From: Pseudoscleropodium purum
Taxonomy: Eukaryota > Streptophyta > Bryopsida > Hypnales > Brachytheciaceae
Direction of reading: 5' to 3'
Length of the DNA: 64,000 nucleotides
Assembly (NCBI GenBank): GCA_963969395.1
Contig: OZ017799.1
Coordinates: 21,702,501 to 21,766,500, forward strand
Shown here: in pieces, positions 34,803 through 47,285 of the stretch
Layout: every line of letters begins with the position of its first letter
Numbering within the stretch: the stretch's first letter is position 1
Made by a program: the position numbers and the translations under genes
Notes under the pieces: generated by a model
Databases searched by the model: none
Seen by the model: the letters and a program-made list of their open reading frames with translations, nothing else
What the model was told of the DNA's origin: nothing

Positions 34803-36480
34803 TAAAGTAAACTATTCCCTAATGGTTGGTTTACAATCAATTCTAAATCTTCCTTAGACAACGTCAATTGAAAGTTTCACATTTGTATTTGGGATCCAAA
34901 ACTCTAAAATTTGCAACATATATTGGATGGTGGAGCTTCCAAATTGAGTGAAGTTGACCTTTGGCTTATAACTAAACTTAGTACTTTGATTGACTTAGCT
35001 AAAATTGATTTGAACTAAACTTGTTTTTGAACTAGCTTGCTATTATACTTGAACTCCAACCTCTAGCTTGATTAGATGAACTTTGATTTGAATTGAACTT
35101 GGTTAAACAAGTTGGTTTTTGTAATCAAACTCCAACCTGTGGCTTGACTAGCTAAACTTTGATTGAGAAACATAGGACCTTTGATGTTTAAAAGGACCTC
35201 TAGTTTTTCCAAATAAATTCTCAAACTATCTCTAAGACCTCTAGCTTTGCAAATAGTATTCCAAATTCAAAGCTAGAGCTTCCAACTTGCAAAATTAAAC
35301 TTCTATAGGATTAGAAAATAAAATTATGTTCCTTTTGGCTTTTAAAATAGACTAACCTTTGTTTTGCAATACTTGGCATCACCACATGGATGTATGTCAA
35401 ATTTTTGGTCAATTTAGTTTAGTTTAAAAAATTCACCTAGCTTATGTATCCAAGTGGCTTCAATAACTACCAACCTTGCAGGAGTAGTCTACAAAAAATA
35501 AGGATATAATTGGGTGCAAACACCAAGTAATTAATGGGGATATTATTTTTCTTCTATTGTTTATTTTGCATTCTATCATTATATAATTTTCTAATGTAGT
35601 TCATTAAAAAGGAGGCATACATTAATTGTAATTTCCAATTGCCATCAATATATCATATGCTATTTTACTTCATTTTTTTTCGTCTACATTTTTTTCTTAC
35701 AACTCTCTATTCACAATTAGAGAATTTGAGGTAGAGTTGAGGATTTACAAGTAGGAAGCTTCTTAAATACACAGAATTATCTCACATCAAGTACATTCCT
35801 TTATTGAACTCACATTCAATGCAAAAATAAAATGAAACAATACAATTGCATATACATTCACTCCAAGCAAAATTTAAAACAAATGAAGTGCACATTACCA
35901 ATCTTTTAGAATGTAGAATAGAATATATTCAATGTGTTTACAAATACAATGAAAAACATAATTTTTCTTGTGGGATTTTGAGCAAGTTATGCCAATAGTA
36001 AAGAATGGTAAGGTTCAAACACTCAAACACAAATGTACACAACAATAACTTGCAGAAAATCTAAATTACAAAAAACAACCAAAATGGAGGCCCATATGTT
36101 GTGACAAGTTCTTTGTACAATGTTAGCAAGAACCAACAATGGTTTCCACCACTTGTAGTGCAACAAACAAAGAAGGAGTATAAGTACCATAATAATAGTA
36201 ACATCAACAACACTCAAAAAAGTTGGTGATAGAAGCAACATCATGTGGAGCCACAAAAAAAGACAATACGAGCTAAGAATAACAGGAGGAGCAACAACAA
36301 CAAAAAGACATGCATAAGTACCTTAGCACCTTTCACAACAATACGTGGTCCATTAGAAGGGTGTGATCCACATTTGGTGTGAAGGCTTCAATTTCTCTCA
36401 TGCACAAAGTTTCATCTCCATTGTACTCCACCCCTTCTACAACTTTGAATATAGGTTTTGCAATTTTGGGATGAACAACT
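34803..36480. other. intergenic with a weak tandem pattern
   Basis: 34,985-35,170 holds three loose copies of a unit with GACTAGCTAAACTTTGATT (about 75-80 bp apart). The rest is AT-rich without a gene. Confidence 0.35.
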
Positions 36481-37080
36481 CTACCAACAATGTTGTGTGC
36501 AACCTCTTACAAACATCAACATGCAACGCTATCGGGTAGAGAGGAGCGCGCTTTAGGAACACACGGGGTGTTTGGCTGCTACTGTTTGTTGTATACTGGG
36601 TGTCTTCTTCAATCTTCAATCTTCAATCTTCAAACGGTGCCCGTTGGTCTATCCTATGTAGGCTCTAGATAGGTATAAGGATCAAGGAAGGGATAAGAAA
36701 CCACAGGATACGGGACGGGTAAAACGGGACAGTAGACACGAGCTACCGTCCGAATGATGGGATCCTAAACTTCAAATTCACGGTCTGCTGGCCAAAACTT
36801 CAGACCGTGAGAACAAGCAAGTCTCGACCATGTGGGCCATTAACCCCACTTCGTCACCACAACAATAAATGGGGTTGAGTCTTGGTTTTACCCAGACCGC
36901 CCGCAACCAGGGTTACAAAGCAAAAGGAAATAAAAGACAACGAGCCTCCAAATCAGGCTAGGAATAACAAAGCTACATTCCACACATACATATAAAAAAA
37001 ACCCAAAACATTCCTCTTCAAGTCTTCAATCTTCAAGTCTTCATGTTTTGATAAAAACAATGAGAAATCTTCAAAGCCGT
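36481..37080. other. GC-richer spacer with TCTTCAA repeats
   Basis: Contains TTCAATCTTCAATCTTCAAT at 36608-36630 and a similar TCTTCAAGTCTTCAATCTTC at 37015-37035. No reading frame has recognisable features. Possibly part of the same old element as the following 180-bp array. Confidence 0.35.
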
Positions 37081-37084
37081 ACCC

Positions 37085-37975
37085 TAAAGTAGCTGCGACC
37101 TTTTATCTAGTGCCACAGATGGCTCACTACTCCAAATGCTAAGTACAATATCATTTTGGAAAGCTAACCCAATAAAATAACACCTCTCCAAATTTCACTT
37201 TATTCTAAACTACTGTCCAAAAGTTATAGGCAAACAAAGTGGCGGCTCTTCTCCTCCTTGCCAACCAACCACTACCTCTTCAAACTTCTTATAACTTTTG
37301 ATTTACAAACTCTGAACACAAGTGTGATAGCAATTTGGAAAGCTAACACGTCCGGCTACAACATGTGAAAATTTCACTAAGAACTAAAATTTTGTCCATA
37401 AGTTACAGCCCAACAAAGTCTCGGTCTTCTATTTTGAGAACCCACTCAACCTCTACACTTCTACACTCTATAATTTCTTCAATAAAACTCCAAATAGCTC
37501 GTGTGATAGCTATTTAGAGAGATAAATAAAAAAAATAACACTCATAAAATTTTCAAAAGAAATCCTTATACTGACCGAAGGTTATGGCCCTCCAAAGTTT
37601 CGGCCTTGCTCTTCACAAGTGGCAGCCAACCTCCAAGTCATCACACCTCCATAACTTCTTCCTCCAAACTTCAAATCTTAAGTTTAATGACTCTTTGGAA
37701 AGCTAAGATTAAGATGAACACGCTTCCAAAGTCCCTTTGCAAATTGATGGACTGAACGTCAGCTATGGCTTGACAAAGTCTCAGCCTTTCTTCATGAAAG
37801 GCACTAAAACTCCTCAAATTCAAACGCTCATAACTTTTTCATCCTAACTCCAAATCAAACTTGCAAACTCATTTTGGAAAGGAAATTTCACAAGGAACAA
37901 TCTCACCAAATTTCATTACCAAAGGCCTCATACAATGGGAGATATCACTCATCGAAGTTTCCGATTTTCTTTCAC
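37085..37975. repeat. tandem array, five units of about 180 bp
   Basis: The landmark TTGGAAAGCTAA (with variants) recurs at 37156, 37335, 37514, 37695 and 37874, a spacing of 179, 179, 181 and 179 bp. Each unit also carries CTTATAACTTTT before it and AAAGTCTCGGCCTT after it. Units are diverged (about 60-70% by eye) but strictly periodic. No protein is encoded. Either an old satellite-like array or an internal repeat of a retrotransposon leader or LTR. Confidence 0.7.
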
Positions 37976-38309
37976 ACTCAAGTTTCTCTATATCCTCCTA
38001 CACACCCACTTCTCTCCTCTTCCACACACTAACTAAGCATCTTTTCCCTCTTTTCCTCCCTATCTCAAGTGAGAGGTGGAGCACATCAGCCCATGCCCCT
38101 ACCAAGACCTCACCTAAGATGCCCAACTAAATCCCCATTCACACTCTCCCTTTACTCTAAAACCCTAGTTAACTTTTAATCACTAACTTCTCATTAAACG
38201 TTTATAATCACACACTGTGATTTTAATAAAATATTCAAAGTATAAATTTAGTAACTAACATTTAATAAATGCTCACTAGAGATAAAAAACTAGAATTCCA
38301 ATCACAACT

Positions 38310-38768
38310 TCACTTCATCTGTAGAAAGTTGAGAATGCGTTTGATGGTGGCAATAACGTAATTTGTACGCTCGGACTTCATCAATGGCTTGACTGGACCT
38401 TCCAACCAACGTTGGTGGCCACGACTACCCTCCACCGGCAGAACCATACAATAATAATGGTCGATGTTTTTGTCCTCATAACTCGCTTCAAAAATCACTT
38501 TCCGAGTACCTGGCTCAACACACCCAACTTGGAGCAAGATTACCAAAACACGAGCATTGGTATCAAGATTACCATGCCATCGCCGCTCTATGCGAGGTTG
38601 CTTCGGCGGTCTAGAAGGTCCAGCTTCATCTCGAGGATGCCTAAGTGGCAATGCAAGATCATGTACCAAAAGGAGTTGATCTGGTAGCTGTGACAATGAA
38701 AGCTCGAATTCAGCCTCTGGTTGAAGCTCTTCATCTTGAGACTCAGAAAAAACCCTCCAGTTCGACAT
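38310..38768 (-). CDS. hypothetical protein, 152 aa
   Basis: ATG at 38768, stop at 38310. I do not recognise it. The first 35 residues are acidic (E-S-Q-D-E-E-L-Q-P-E-A-E-F-E). A P/R-rich linker (about 50-65, P-S-R-P-P-K-Q-P-R-I-E-R-R-W) and then a compact, mixed-hydrophobic region follow, with a Y-E-D-K-N-I-D-H-Y-Y-C-M-V-L-P segment. No signal peptide or membrane span. Composition is clearly more coding-like than the AT-rich flanks, and no stop interrupts 153 codons. It lies about 330 bp from the 180-bp tandem array and could be an accessory protein of an old transposon, a small orphan gene or one exon of a larger gene. Confidence 0.45.
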   Translation of the reverse strand: MSNWRVFSESQDEELQPEAEFELSLSQLPDQLLLVHDLALPLRHPRDEAGPSRPPKQPRIERRWHGNLDTNARVLVILLQVGCVEPGTRKVIFEASYEDKNIDHYYCMVLPVEGSRGHQRWLEGPVKPLMKSERTNYVIATIKRILNFLQMK

Positions 38769-38798
38769 TCTAATTCTAAAGTAGAAAACAAAATCCAC

Positions 38799-40161
38799 TA
38801 CTCGAATGTAATGAAGTTCTAAGGCAAACTACTCTCTTAAATAGATGTCAGAGCGGCGTCACTTTGAAGTTACTCAATATAACATATTATAATATGTTTT
38901 TACCTAATATACAAATCTACAACAGGACAACGCCCACAAATGAAAATAAAATAAAAAGCTAATTCATACTTCAAAACAACAAAGGTCTTCTCCTTCTTCT
39001 TCAATAATCAGCCACAAAGAGAGATTCTTTAAGGTTTCACCTGTAGGAAATCAACCATGGCAACATGGAGATCTTGAAATTCAAAGCCATTTTTATTGCC
39101 CAAAGCATAGATAGAATTCTAAGGCAAAACCTATAAACCTTCAAATTAGCAACTGAATCCAATCTAAACCTTAACATGTCAACCCTTTAGCAAATTAACA
39201 ACAAAATAAAAAATAGAATAAGTGAAAAACTAAACCCAAAAAGATGACAAAGAATAAAGTCTAATGACAATCCTGAACCACCAATTTCTTAGATATGGCT
39301 AGGTTTCATTCCACAACCACAAACATCCAAACTAAAACAACTTCTCCAACATTCAAAAATTGATTATTAATTTGACCAAACTGCCAATTTACAAGGCAAC
39401 ACTAATCAAAGAATTTTGTCGGGCTATTAAATGATTATTAAGGAGCCAAGGAGGGTATTCTAAATCTACTTTTCTTCCTAATACACAACATTATTCCACA
39501 CCATTATTCTACGCCCTATTGTATTTAGAGAACACCCAATGATATGTCATATACAATATAGTACAATCAATCAATTTATAATTTTTTATTCCGATGTTTT
39601 TTTGGCACCCTACATTTGTTCGTACCTATATGTCTACTTATACCGCTTATTACAATTCCCAAGTTTTCAACAAATGTTTAGCTTTAAGAACTACATGGCT
39701 AGCCATATACGAACTGTATGAGCTACCTGGGCCTTCTTAGTTTCCTTTCAGATTACTTGGACCCCCTATTGGATGGTTGGACCTTTCTAGACAACCTTTG
39801 GGCCTCACCGGACCCACTTGATCCGCTCTTTGGCTTCTCAAATTTTGTTTTTTCAACTCAAAAAACATTCACCAACTTCAAAACAAAACAAATACAAAGG
39901 AAATTTTTTTTGCTTTCTTTTTGGGATAATCCAAAAATAGTCTTGGAATAAAGCTTCCAAGTTCAAGGAGTTATTCCCCAATCAAGACTTATAAAAGTTA
40001 GTATCCATGCAATATCTTTGCCGTATAAGTTAGTATAAATGTAAATTGCACAAACTTAGACAATAATCAAGTTTTGGAGGTTGGTTCCCATCCAACTCTC
40101 TAATAGACACCAAAAAAATACACTTAGACCATATATTCTCTATATCTAAGCTTTAGGGGTA
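38799..40161. other. intergenic, nothing recognised
   Basis: AT-rich, A-biased on the plus strand. Short frames at 39539-39721 and 39718-39951 have no features. Confidence 0.35.
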
Positions 40162-40337
40162 ATTTCTTCAACAAAATGTTCCAAAATCACACATGAAAAA
40201 GCTTGGTGGAGAATGGTTAGCATTTTGTGATACAACTAAATGAAACAAATACTTCGTACGTCTAGGCATCAAGGCAATTTTTTTCAACCAAATGATATAA
40301 AATCCCATATAAGAAAGCTTAGTAGGGAGGGTTAGTA
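40162..40337. repeat. 114-bp-spaced direct repeat
   Basis: AATTTCTTCAACAAAATG at 40162 and AATTTTTTTCAACCAAATG at 40276 start two copies. Each is about 60 bp and ends AAGCTTGGTGGAGAATGGTTAG or AAGCTTAGTAGGGAGGGTTAG. Confidence 0.5.
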
Positions 40338-43052
40338 CAGTCAAAAGACTCAAGAACTCAAGAAAGGCAGCAATAGTTAGCTCAAATACTTCAATATGTC
40401 AACAAGAAAACAAGCTAGAATACATAGACCCCAATGTCCTTTGAATCAAGATCCAAAAACAAAAGAGAACTTCAAAATCAAAGAATAAATGCTCAAAATG
40501 CAATGAAAACAAGAGGTTTTTGGCAAATCACCAAAAATTCCAACAACGTGGTTGCATGTGGGCAAACAAAAAAATAAAAAGAGGGTGCAAAGTAAGAGGA
40601 GGGGAGGCCTTTCGTATGTAGGCTTCCTTACCTTCTCATTTCACCTAAAACTATGTACAAAAAATCAAATTAATGTTTGACTTTTAAATTCTAGCCTACT
40701 AATACGATTTGTCTAACTTTTGGAGAAATGCTGCAGTTGCCAAAAGGATTGCACCATTAGATTCAAAAGACCTAAATTAAACCTTAGAAACTTCATTTGT
40801 AAACCTAAATTTGACCGAGCACTTATTTAGGCTAAAACACACTATCCTAATTTTTAGTGGTATTTTACCGCTATCTAGGTAATTTCTATGAATTTTCCAA
40901 TGGCGGTGAGTACAATTGACTTCCCATGAAGTCATTTGCTTCAATTTTAAAAAATATGGAACTTTTGGGGCAACTCCAAATGTGCTAAGTGCAAGTTTAC
41001 ACTTTTATTTTGCACTACTTTGTCATTGAGCTCCTAGCATGTTTTTAAGCTAAAATATCTCCAATTCTCTATCATATTTTACTTGAATTGGTGGATTTAC
41101 TTGCATATTACAAAGTGACTTTCCTAATTCTTACAAATTGGATGAGAATTTATACATGGATCACACATACAAATTTCTAGAATCTAGTAGGAATTCTCCC
41201 ACCCCATATTGTAAATTCCTATAACCGATACCCCATCACATATACTTAAGGATAAATCTAGTAATAGTCTAATTTAGGTGTCTTTTACTATTTTTACTAT
41301 TACGGCTCAAACCTATCACAAATCCTTAATCAATATTCTAAACACCTAATTAGACACTAGAAATTGTGAAAAGAAGTGCTTAAAGTACTTCCAAATTTTC
41401 AAGGAAGAATACCTTGTATTTGCAGGGATTTCTACTAAAAACAATGTCAATACTCTTTTTAGATCTTTTTGAATGAAAATAATAATAAAAATAAGCTAAA
41501 GAAAAAAAATAATCTTGAGGATGAAGTGACAACTAAGAGTTTTAAATTTACATTTATTAAAAAATGTTTCATTTCATTTTTATATTAATGGTCAATTTTT
41601 TTAAAATTGGCATGATTTAAGCAACAAAAAAAAATTTAAATTTAAAATTTTAAAAAAAAAAAAAAAAAATTTTAAAATTTTTAACAAAAAAAAAAAAAAT
41701 ATATATATATATATATACATACATACATACATACATACATAAAGGTCTAAGTGTCAAAAATCTAAAATTTATACACTTTATATTCAATTTGTGAGAATTT
41801 TAGCAATATCAATTTTAATTTACATATGTCATTTGGAGGCCAATTTTGTTTATAACACATCACTTGTCTAGAGATATTTCTATTGATTTTTTAGAAAACT
41901 ACGTGATTAATAGATAGGATCCATTTTATATATATATAAAATAGGCTATTTTAAAACTTCATGTAGTAGGAATTTTTATTAATAAGTTAGCCTTGACAAA
42001 TAGGAGTTGTGCAAAAAAATTTAGTATAGTGAGTGTAAAGTGAATAGATAATTTTATGTAAATGATAAAGTGAGCACAGTTAAAATAATCTACAATTTAA
42101 GTAAGTTGATTGAAATTGTGTCATAGCTCTAATAATGTCTATATATAAAATAAAGAATTAAGTGTAAATGTAAGACATTGACTACAAATGACAAAAATTA
42201 TTGCATTGTTCAAATAAGCTTGTTCACCTTAGTGGATTCAATGAACTAAAAATTGTACAGCACTAGGATAGAGTTTGTAGTTCATTTAACTTCAATCTTT
42301 GAAGTCATATGTGTTTAATACACTTATATTGAATGGGATATTTATAAGATATTTTCAGTGGAAATTCAGAATTGTTCAATGTTAAACTTGCTATTAAATT
42401 TTACTTGCAAGAAGGTGTTTTGAGAGAGGAAAAGTCCCAAATTGAAATTTGTTGATGCATTGTTAAAAAAAAATTATTAATATTTTTTTTGAATTCCAAC
42501 CATATAAAAGTGTATTAAACAAGTATGGCAATGTATGGAAAAATTTCAGCCCATTTGACAATATGGATTGAAAGATTACAACATTTGAAGTGAGAAATAA
42601 AAACTTTTCTTCATTCTTGTAGAAAAAGATTAGTAGACTTTGAGCCTTCTTAGAATAAAATTTCTACTCTATACAAAAATGAGGATTTTGACTATTCATA
42701 AGTATATGATGTTAGGTTCACTCATGAAAATTTTCAAAAGCAAATATGAATTCTAGTTTACTCTAAATAAACCTATAATGCATAGATGTTAAGTGCATTG
42801 GCAATACACTAGTGGCATTTCTTGGATGATTTTATGTGTTGTGAATATATTTTCTATTTGAAATGAATATGGTGAATGATTGGAGACAAACATTTTGACT
42901 ATGTCGGAAAATTTTCAAGAATCTTGACTTCACAAATTGCAAGATAATAGGATTTGAAGTTAGAAGAAAGTGTTTTTTTCTTGAAGTCATTTCAACATAG
43001 CTAACAAAGTTTGATTCTTCTTAGAATGTGATTTGAAGATTAAAATTTGTTT
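40338..43052. other. AT-rich intergenic DNA
   Basis: No gene. Includes poly(A)/poly(T) blocks at 41640-41700 and the microsatellite listed separately. Confidence 0.4.
41699..41741. repeat. compound microsatellite (TA)n(TACA)n
   Basis: About nine TA units followed by about six TACA units, next to a long poly(A) tract. Confidence 0.9.
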
Positions 43053-43692
43053 TTAACCCCTAACTACCCAAAGCCTGTTTTCATGCTCTTGGAATTTGCT
43101 TGAAATCCAACAAAAAGCCAATATTTTGATTAGTTGTATCATTTAAAAAAAATTGTAACCGTACAAATTCAAACTAGAGATGTTAGAGATCACATAGGAA
43201 AAGAAAACACAACAATATCACTTATGGATTGAACGATTATAATGTTTGATCACAAGGGTGTTAAAACTACATAAATCTTTCAAACCTCTTTTCACATGTG
43301 AGATCTAAAAAGTTGGTAACCAAAAAAATATGAGGTTATAGGGCCTAACATGCACAACCCCAATCAATTATAGCTTTCCAAAATCTACTCTACAATTTTT
43401 TTAAATGAATTTCTAATGTGATTTTTCCTCCATGGCCTAGTGTATTTGAGGCTCATTTCCAAGAGCCCTCAACACTATGGGAAGCCAAGACTATGGGTAC
43501 CCTTGCACAAAATCTTGAATAGAAAAATCATAATCAATCATTTTCAAGATCAGATTTTTGATGCTAGAACTAGACTTTGAATAGAGTTTTCCAAAAATAC
43601 AAACTACTAAACATAGCAATTTGATTGGATTTTATTTAACTTCAAATTATTGAAAACACTAGAATTTGGTGCCGCGGGTAGTTAGGGGTTAA
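43053..43692. mobile_element. TTAA-bounded element with 17-bp perfect ends, 640 bp
   Basis: Both ends read inward TTAACCCCTAACTACCC without mismatch. Outside flanks (TGTTT and AGACA) do not match, so TTAA is the whole target duplication. Interior AT-rich, no coding capacity. The perfect ends make this the least decayed member of the TTAA group, though its inside differs from the 34/54/57-kb subfamily. Confidence 0.7.
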
Positions 43693-45143
43693 AGACAATT
43701 GAATGCCATATTCTATTAGTTACATATATACCAAATTTTCAAAAGTTGATGAAGTTTTTATAAAATATTTCCCCCAAAATTTCCAAATTTTGATGAAGTT
43801 TTTGCAAAAGATTCCTCAAAGATTTTCAAATTGACCAAGTTGACCAAAAAATACAAGGTAATATAACTTTTGATCCGGGCACTTGAATTTGGAAAAAACT
43901 AAAACTAAAGAGGTACATGTCTACATATTGTGTTCAAATTTCATGAACATCCGACCAAAAATGACTTTATAGAAACCTTCCCGAGATTTCTTGCGTACGT
44001 TGAACAAACACTTGGTTCTTTAGGGGTTAAAAAGAATATTTTTATGAAATCCAACTGAAGTTTGATTGTACAAGTGTTTTTAAATGGTTATTCTTAATGT
44101 ACGTATTGTTTATCTTTTGCTGCTGCAAACTTCAAAAAGATGGAAGGAATCACAGGTAACACTCTATTGATAAAGAAGATTAATAATCAAAATCAAACCC
44201 ACACACTTGATTATTGTACAACTCCGGGCTTTCTATTGAGTCCATCTCCACGCCACATTTTCATGTGGTGTCCCCTAATTCAAAAAGCTCCCAAGGAACC
44301 TGTACTGCATGTAAAGTGTATAGTGGCGCACTTTTTTTTTTCCTTTTGCTCCATTCCTCCGCAGGGCAGATGTGTGTGGGAGGGCATTTTCCGAGTAAGC
44401 AAATGGCTAAGACCTCCATCCAACTAACCACCCTACCAAGTGCAACTTACACTCCCTGGGGTCCCCAACTCCCCACTATGCAGTAAGATCTCTCTTCCAA
44501 GCCAATAACTGGTGAGCTTAGTGTTTCATGCAAGCAACCCAGGTAAGGAAAAGGAGAGGCAGGAAGGTGTTGGTGTTAATTCCGCCCGGGAGCCAGGGAC
44601 CAATGAAGGAAGGACACAAATTCTTATTTATGCTACTTGAACTACAAGTTGATGAGGACAGTGACTTTTTTAGGTTGTGGGTCAAGGTCTCAAAGGGATC
44701 AATTGGGTGACCTAGCCACCATACTCAGCCACCCCAGATCAGAGCATTCCACAATCTACAGTTCCATGCCATGGACAACTACCCTAGCCAAAGAGCCACA
44801 GACACTCATTTCCCTTGCAGTAAGGGTAACCTCTAATTTGTCAAATGGGCATAAAAAAAAGAAGAGAAAAAAAAAAGAAGGAAAGGAAAGCCAGACACAC
44901 ATTGTGTCCCAAAGACACACTGGATCATTCCCAACTTTAACCCTGTAAGAACAGAACTAGTCACCACTGAAATCATCATTTTCTATTACCTTGGGAACCA
45001 ATCACTTCAAAAATGGAAAAGTATTCATTGGAAGTGAAACTACTGGAGAAGATGTCCCCTTTTCACAATAAAACTCCAAGGATGAATAATTACACTTCTA
45101 TTCTGTACAAAATAATTCTCTATCATTCATTGGACATTTAGCA
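43693..45143. other. intergenic with one lone TTAA-family terminus
   Basis: GGTTCTTT-AGGGG-TTAA at 44014-44030 is a right-hand terminus without an evident left partner. 44,200-44,950 has higher GC and several overlapping short frames (44140-44427, 44214-44486, 44637-44948) with no recognised domain. It may be an old gene or transposon fragment. Confidence 0.35.
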
Positions 45144-46364
45144 CCGCTTTAGACTCTGGTGGAGAAGTGCAGCAGTCAGTCAAGAAGTTTTGGCCAAGAC
45201 ATGGTTATTTGAGGTAACCGGTGAGATGTTGGACAAGACGAATAGACAACAAAATAATGCTTGAAGAAGTCTTGACTAGTTTGTAGTGTAAACACTAACC
45301 AGAGAAGTCTTCCAGCCAACTTCACAAATTGAAGTCCATTGGTGAACTTCACCACCAAGAGAGTTTTGGCCGGCCAATAGGAACCATAACCCCTAATGGT
45401 CCCCATGGAAAATGCAAAAAACTTTTGGAACATAGAAATGACATACAACCTGAAAATCACAATTAGAATGAAAATGCAATAGCAAGAAATGTTGCAAAAC
45501 CCCCATGTAAGGATGAACCTCCTTGCACTAAGATACCAATTAGTCACTCAAATCTTGTTGGATTGATGCAAAATTTGAACCATAGGAACTAAACAAGTAT
45601 GCGCAACTTTCCCAAAAAAAATTGTTGAAAATGGACACTTGAGGAGGAAGAAACAAGACACCAAAGTTTAAACTTTAAATTATTACCCTAGCCCGTTGTA
45701 AGGTTGAACCTCCTTGTACTAAAATGCCAATCAGTCACTCAAATCTTATTTGATTGATGCAAAATTTGAACCGTAGGAACTAGACAAGTATACAAAACTT
45801 TGCCAACCAATTTTTATTGAAAGTGAACACTTTGGAAGGAAGAAAAAAGACGCCAAAGTTGCACCTTCAAATTATTACCCTAACCTAATGTAAGGGTAAA
45901 CCTCCTTGTACTAAAATGACAATCAGTCACTAAAATCTTATTATATTGATGCAAAATTTGAAGCATAGGAACTAGACAAGTATGCACAACTTTATCAACA
46001 AATTTTATTGAAAATGGACACTTGAGGAGGAAGAAACAAGACACCAAAGTTCATTGTAACGGTATTGCGATTTGCATGGGTAGAAATATTATTTTAATGA
46101 AAGTGGGTGTTCTCCGGAGGCCAGTTTCTTGTCTAGGGGGTTGAGGCCGGCCAAGAACTAGACCTCTAGAGAAGACTTTTTACAAAAAGTACTGCCACAT
46201 AGACAGCCATGTCATTTTTTCATCCATGCTTGAAGTTCTCCACCGGACAAGTCTTGGCTGTAGTCTAAACCCAATCTAGTGAAGAACTAGATTTGCTCCA
46301 ATCATATTGCTCCATTTTCCTACAATTTTTGACAGGTGCACTTCTCTACCAGAGTTTGAAGTGG
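45144..46364. mobile_element. 1.2-kb element with long inverted ends and tandem core
   Basis: Left end CCGCTTTAGACTCTGGTGG then AGAAGTGCA. Right end, inverted, CCACTTCAAACTCTGGTAG then AGAAGTGCA. This gives about 28 bp of inverted terminus with about six differences. Subterminal parts carry TTGGCCGGCCAA-like and AAGTCTTG motifs in inverted order. The core holds three 191-bp tandem units. No target duplication or transposase seen, so the superfamily is open (Mutator-like is possible). Confidence 0.55.
45490..46055. repeat. three tandem units of about 191 bp
   Basis: AACCTCCTTG(C/T)ACTAA recurs at 45516, 45707 and 45899 (spacing 191 and 192). Each unit continues with CAGTCACTCAAATCTT, TGATGCAAAATTTGAA and GACACTT...GGAAGAAA.AAGAC.CCAAAGTT. 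High similarity, no reading frame. Confidence 0.8.
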
Positions 46365-46719
46365 CCTTTACTGTTCGGGGCAACCTTATAGGGTTAAGTT
46401 ATATGCTCGTCTTCACCAAAAAGGTGGTATCCTACCCCCCAAACCACCACTTTTGGCTACTAAGCCTAGTTTTTATTATTAGTAGCTTGGTCCATAGTGT
46501 AATTGTCTTTTCTTGTTGGCAAGTGGGAAGAAGGTTTCAATGCACCCAAGAATACAACATTTAGATATCATATGCAAAAATTAGGAAGCTAAGGTTCAAG
46601 ATTTGGAGGTTCAAAGTTCTAGAATAATTTCTCCCACTAAATTAGGTATGAATGGATTTTGGAGATGTACACTATGTGACGGTGGCCCATTTGGAGATGT
46701 GCGCATAAAGTAGGAGGCT

Positions 46720-47285
46720 CATAAGTCGACCACATAAGCACTAGAACTGAATTTTGGGCATGTAAAACTTCTAAAAATATTTTTTAGTAAAATATACTCA
46801 AAAGACAAGAGGAATTGGCATCTAATCCAAGTTGTTTCATATTTTTTGGATTATTTGTGATTTAGTTATGAATTTTCAAACACGAAGTGTTGTAGGTCCC
46901 TATTTGTGATCCTAGGTCTTTCATAAAGTGTTCACTGCAACTTCTAAAGAGAAATGGGAAAAGCAAGGAGGTTGATTGGCTCTTGCAATAATGAATAATA
47001 TTTTTTCTTGATTTTTCAATGACTATGGAGGTCAATTTAAGAACCACCTCCAATCCATTCCAATGCCATTTAAGGTAATACGTTCAGAAATCACCCACCT
47101 AAGAGTTGAAACTAAATTTTGAAGAGGTGAAATGTCTTGAAATATTTTTTTAGTAAATTTTCCTTGGAAGACAAGAGGAATTGGCATCTAACCCAAGTTG
47201 TTTCATATTTTTTGGAACTTTCTGAAATTAGTTATGAAATTTTGAAGTTGAAGTGACATAGGGCTCTAAAATCGCCCACCCCCTA
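46720..47285. repeat. direct repeat, copies about 365 bp apart
   Basis: GACAAGAGGAATTGGCATCT plus AA(T/C)CCAAGTTGTTTCATA and TTTTTTGG occur at about 46804 and 47168. Similarity extends about 80 bp upstream (TTTTTTAGTAAA) and 90 bp downstream (TAGTTATGAA, then AGGTCCCT/AGGGCTCT). The minus-strand frame at 46862-47053 lies inside and is not a gene. Confidence 0.55.

Noticed and set aside
39176..40163. TCAACCCTTTAG and CTTTAGGGGTAA as ends of another TTAA-type element
   Set aside because: Ends do not match each other well, lack TTAA, and no internal similarity to family members was seen.
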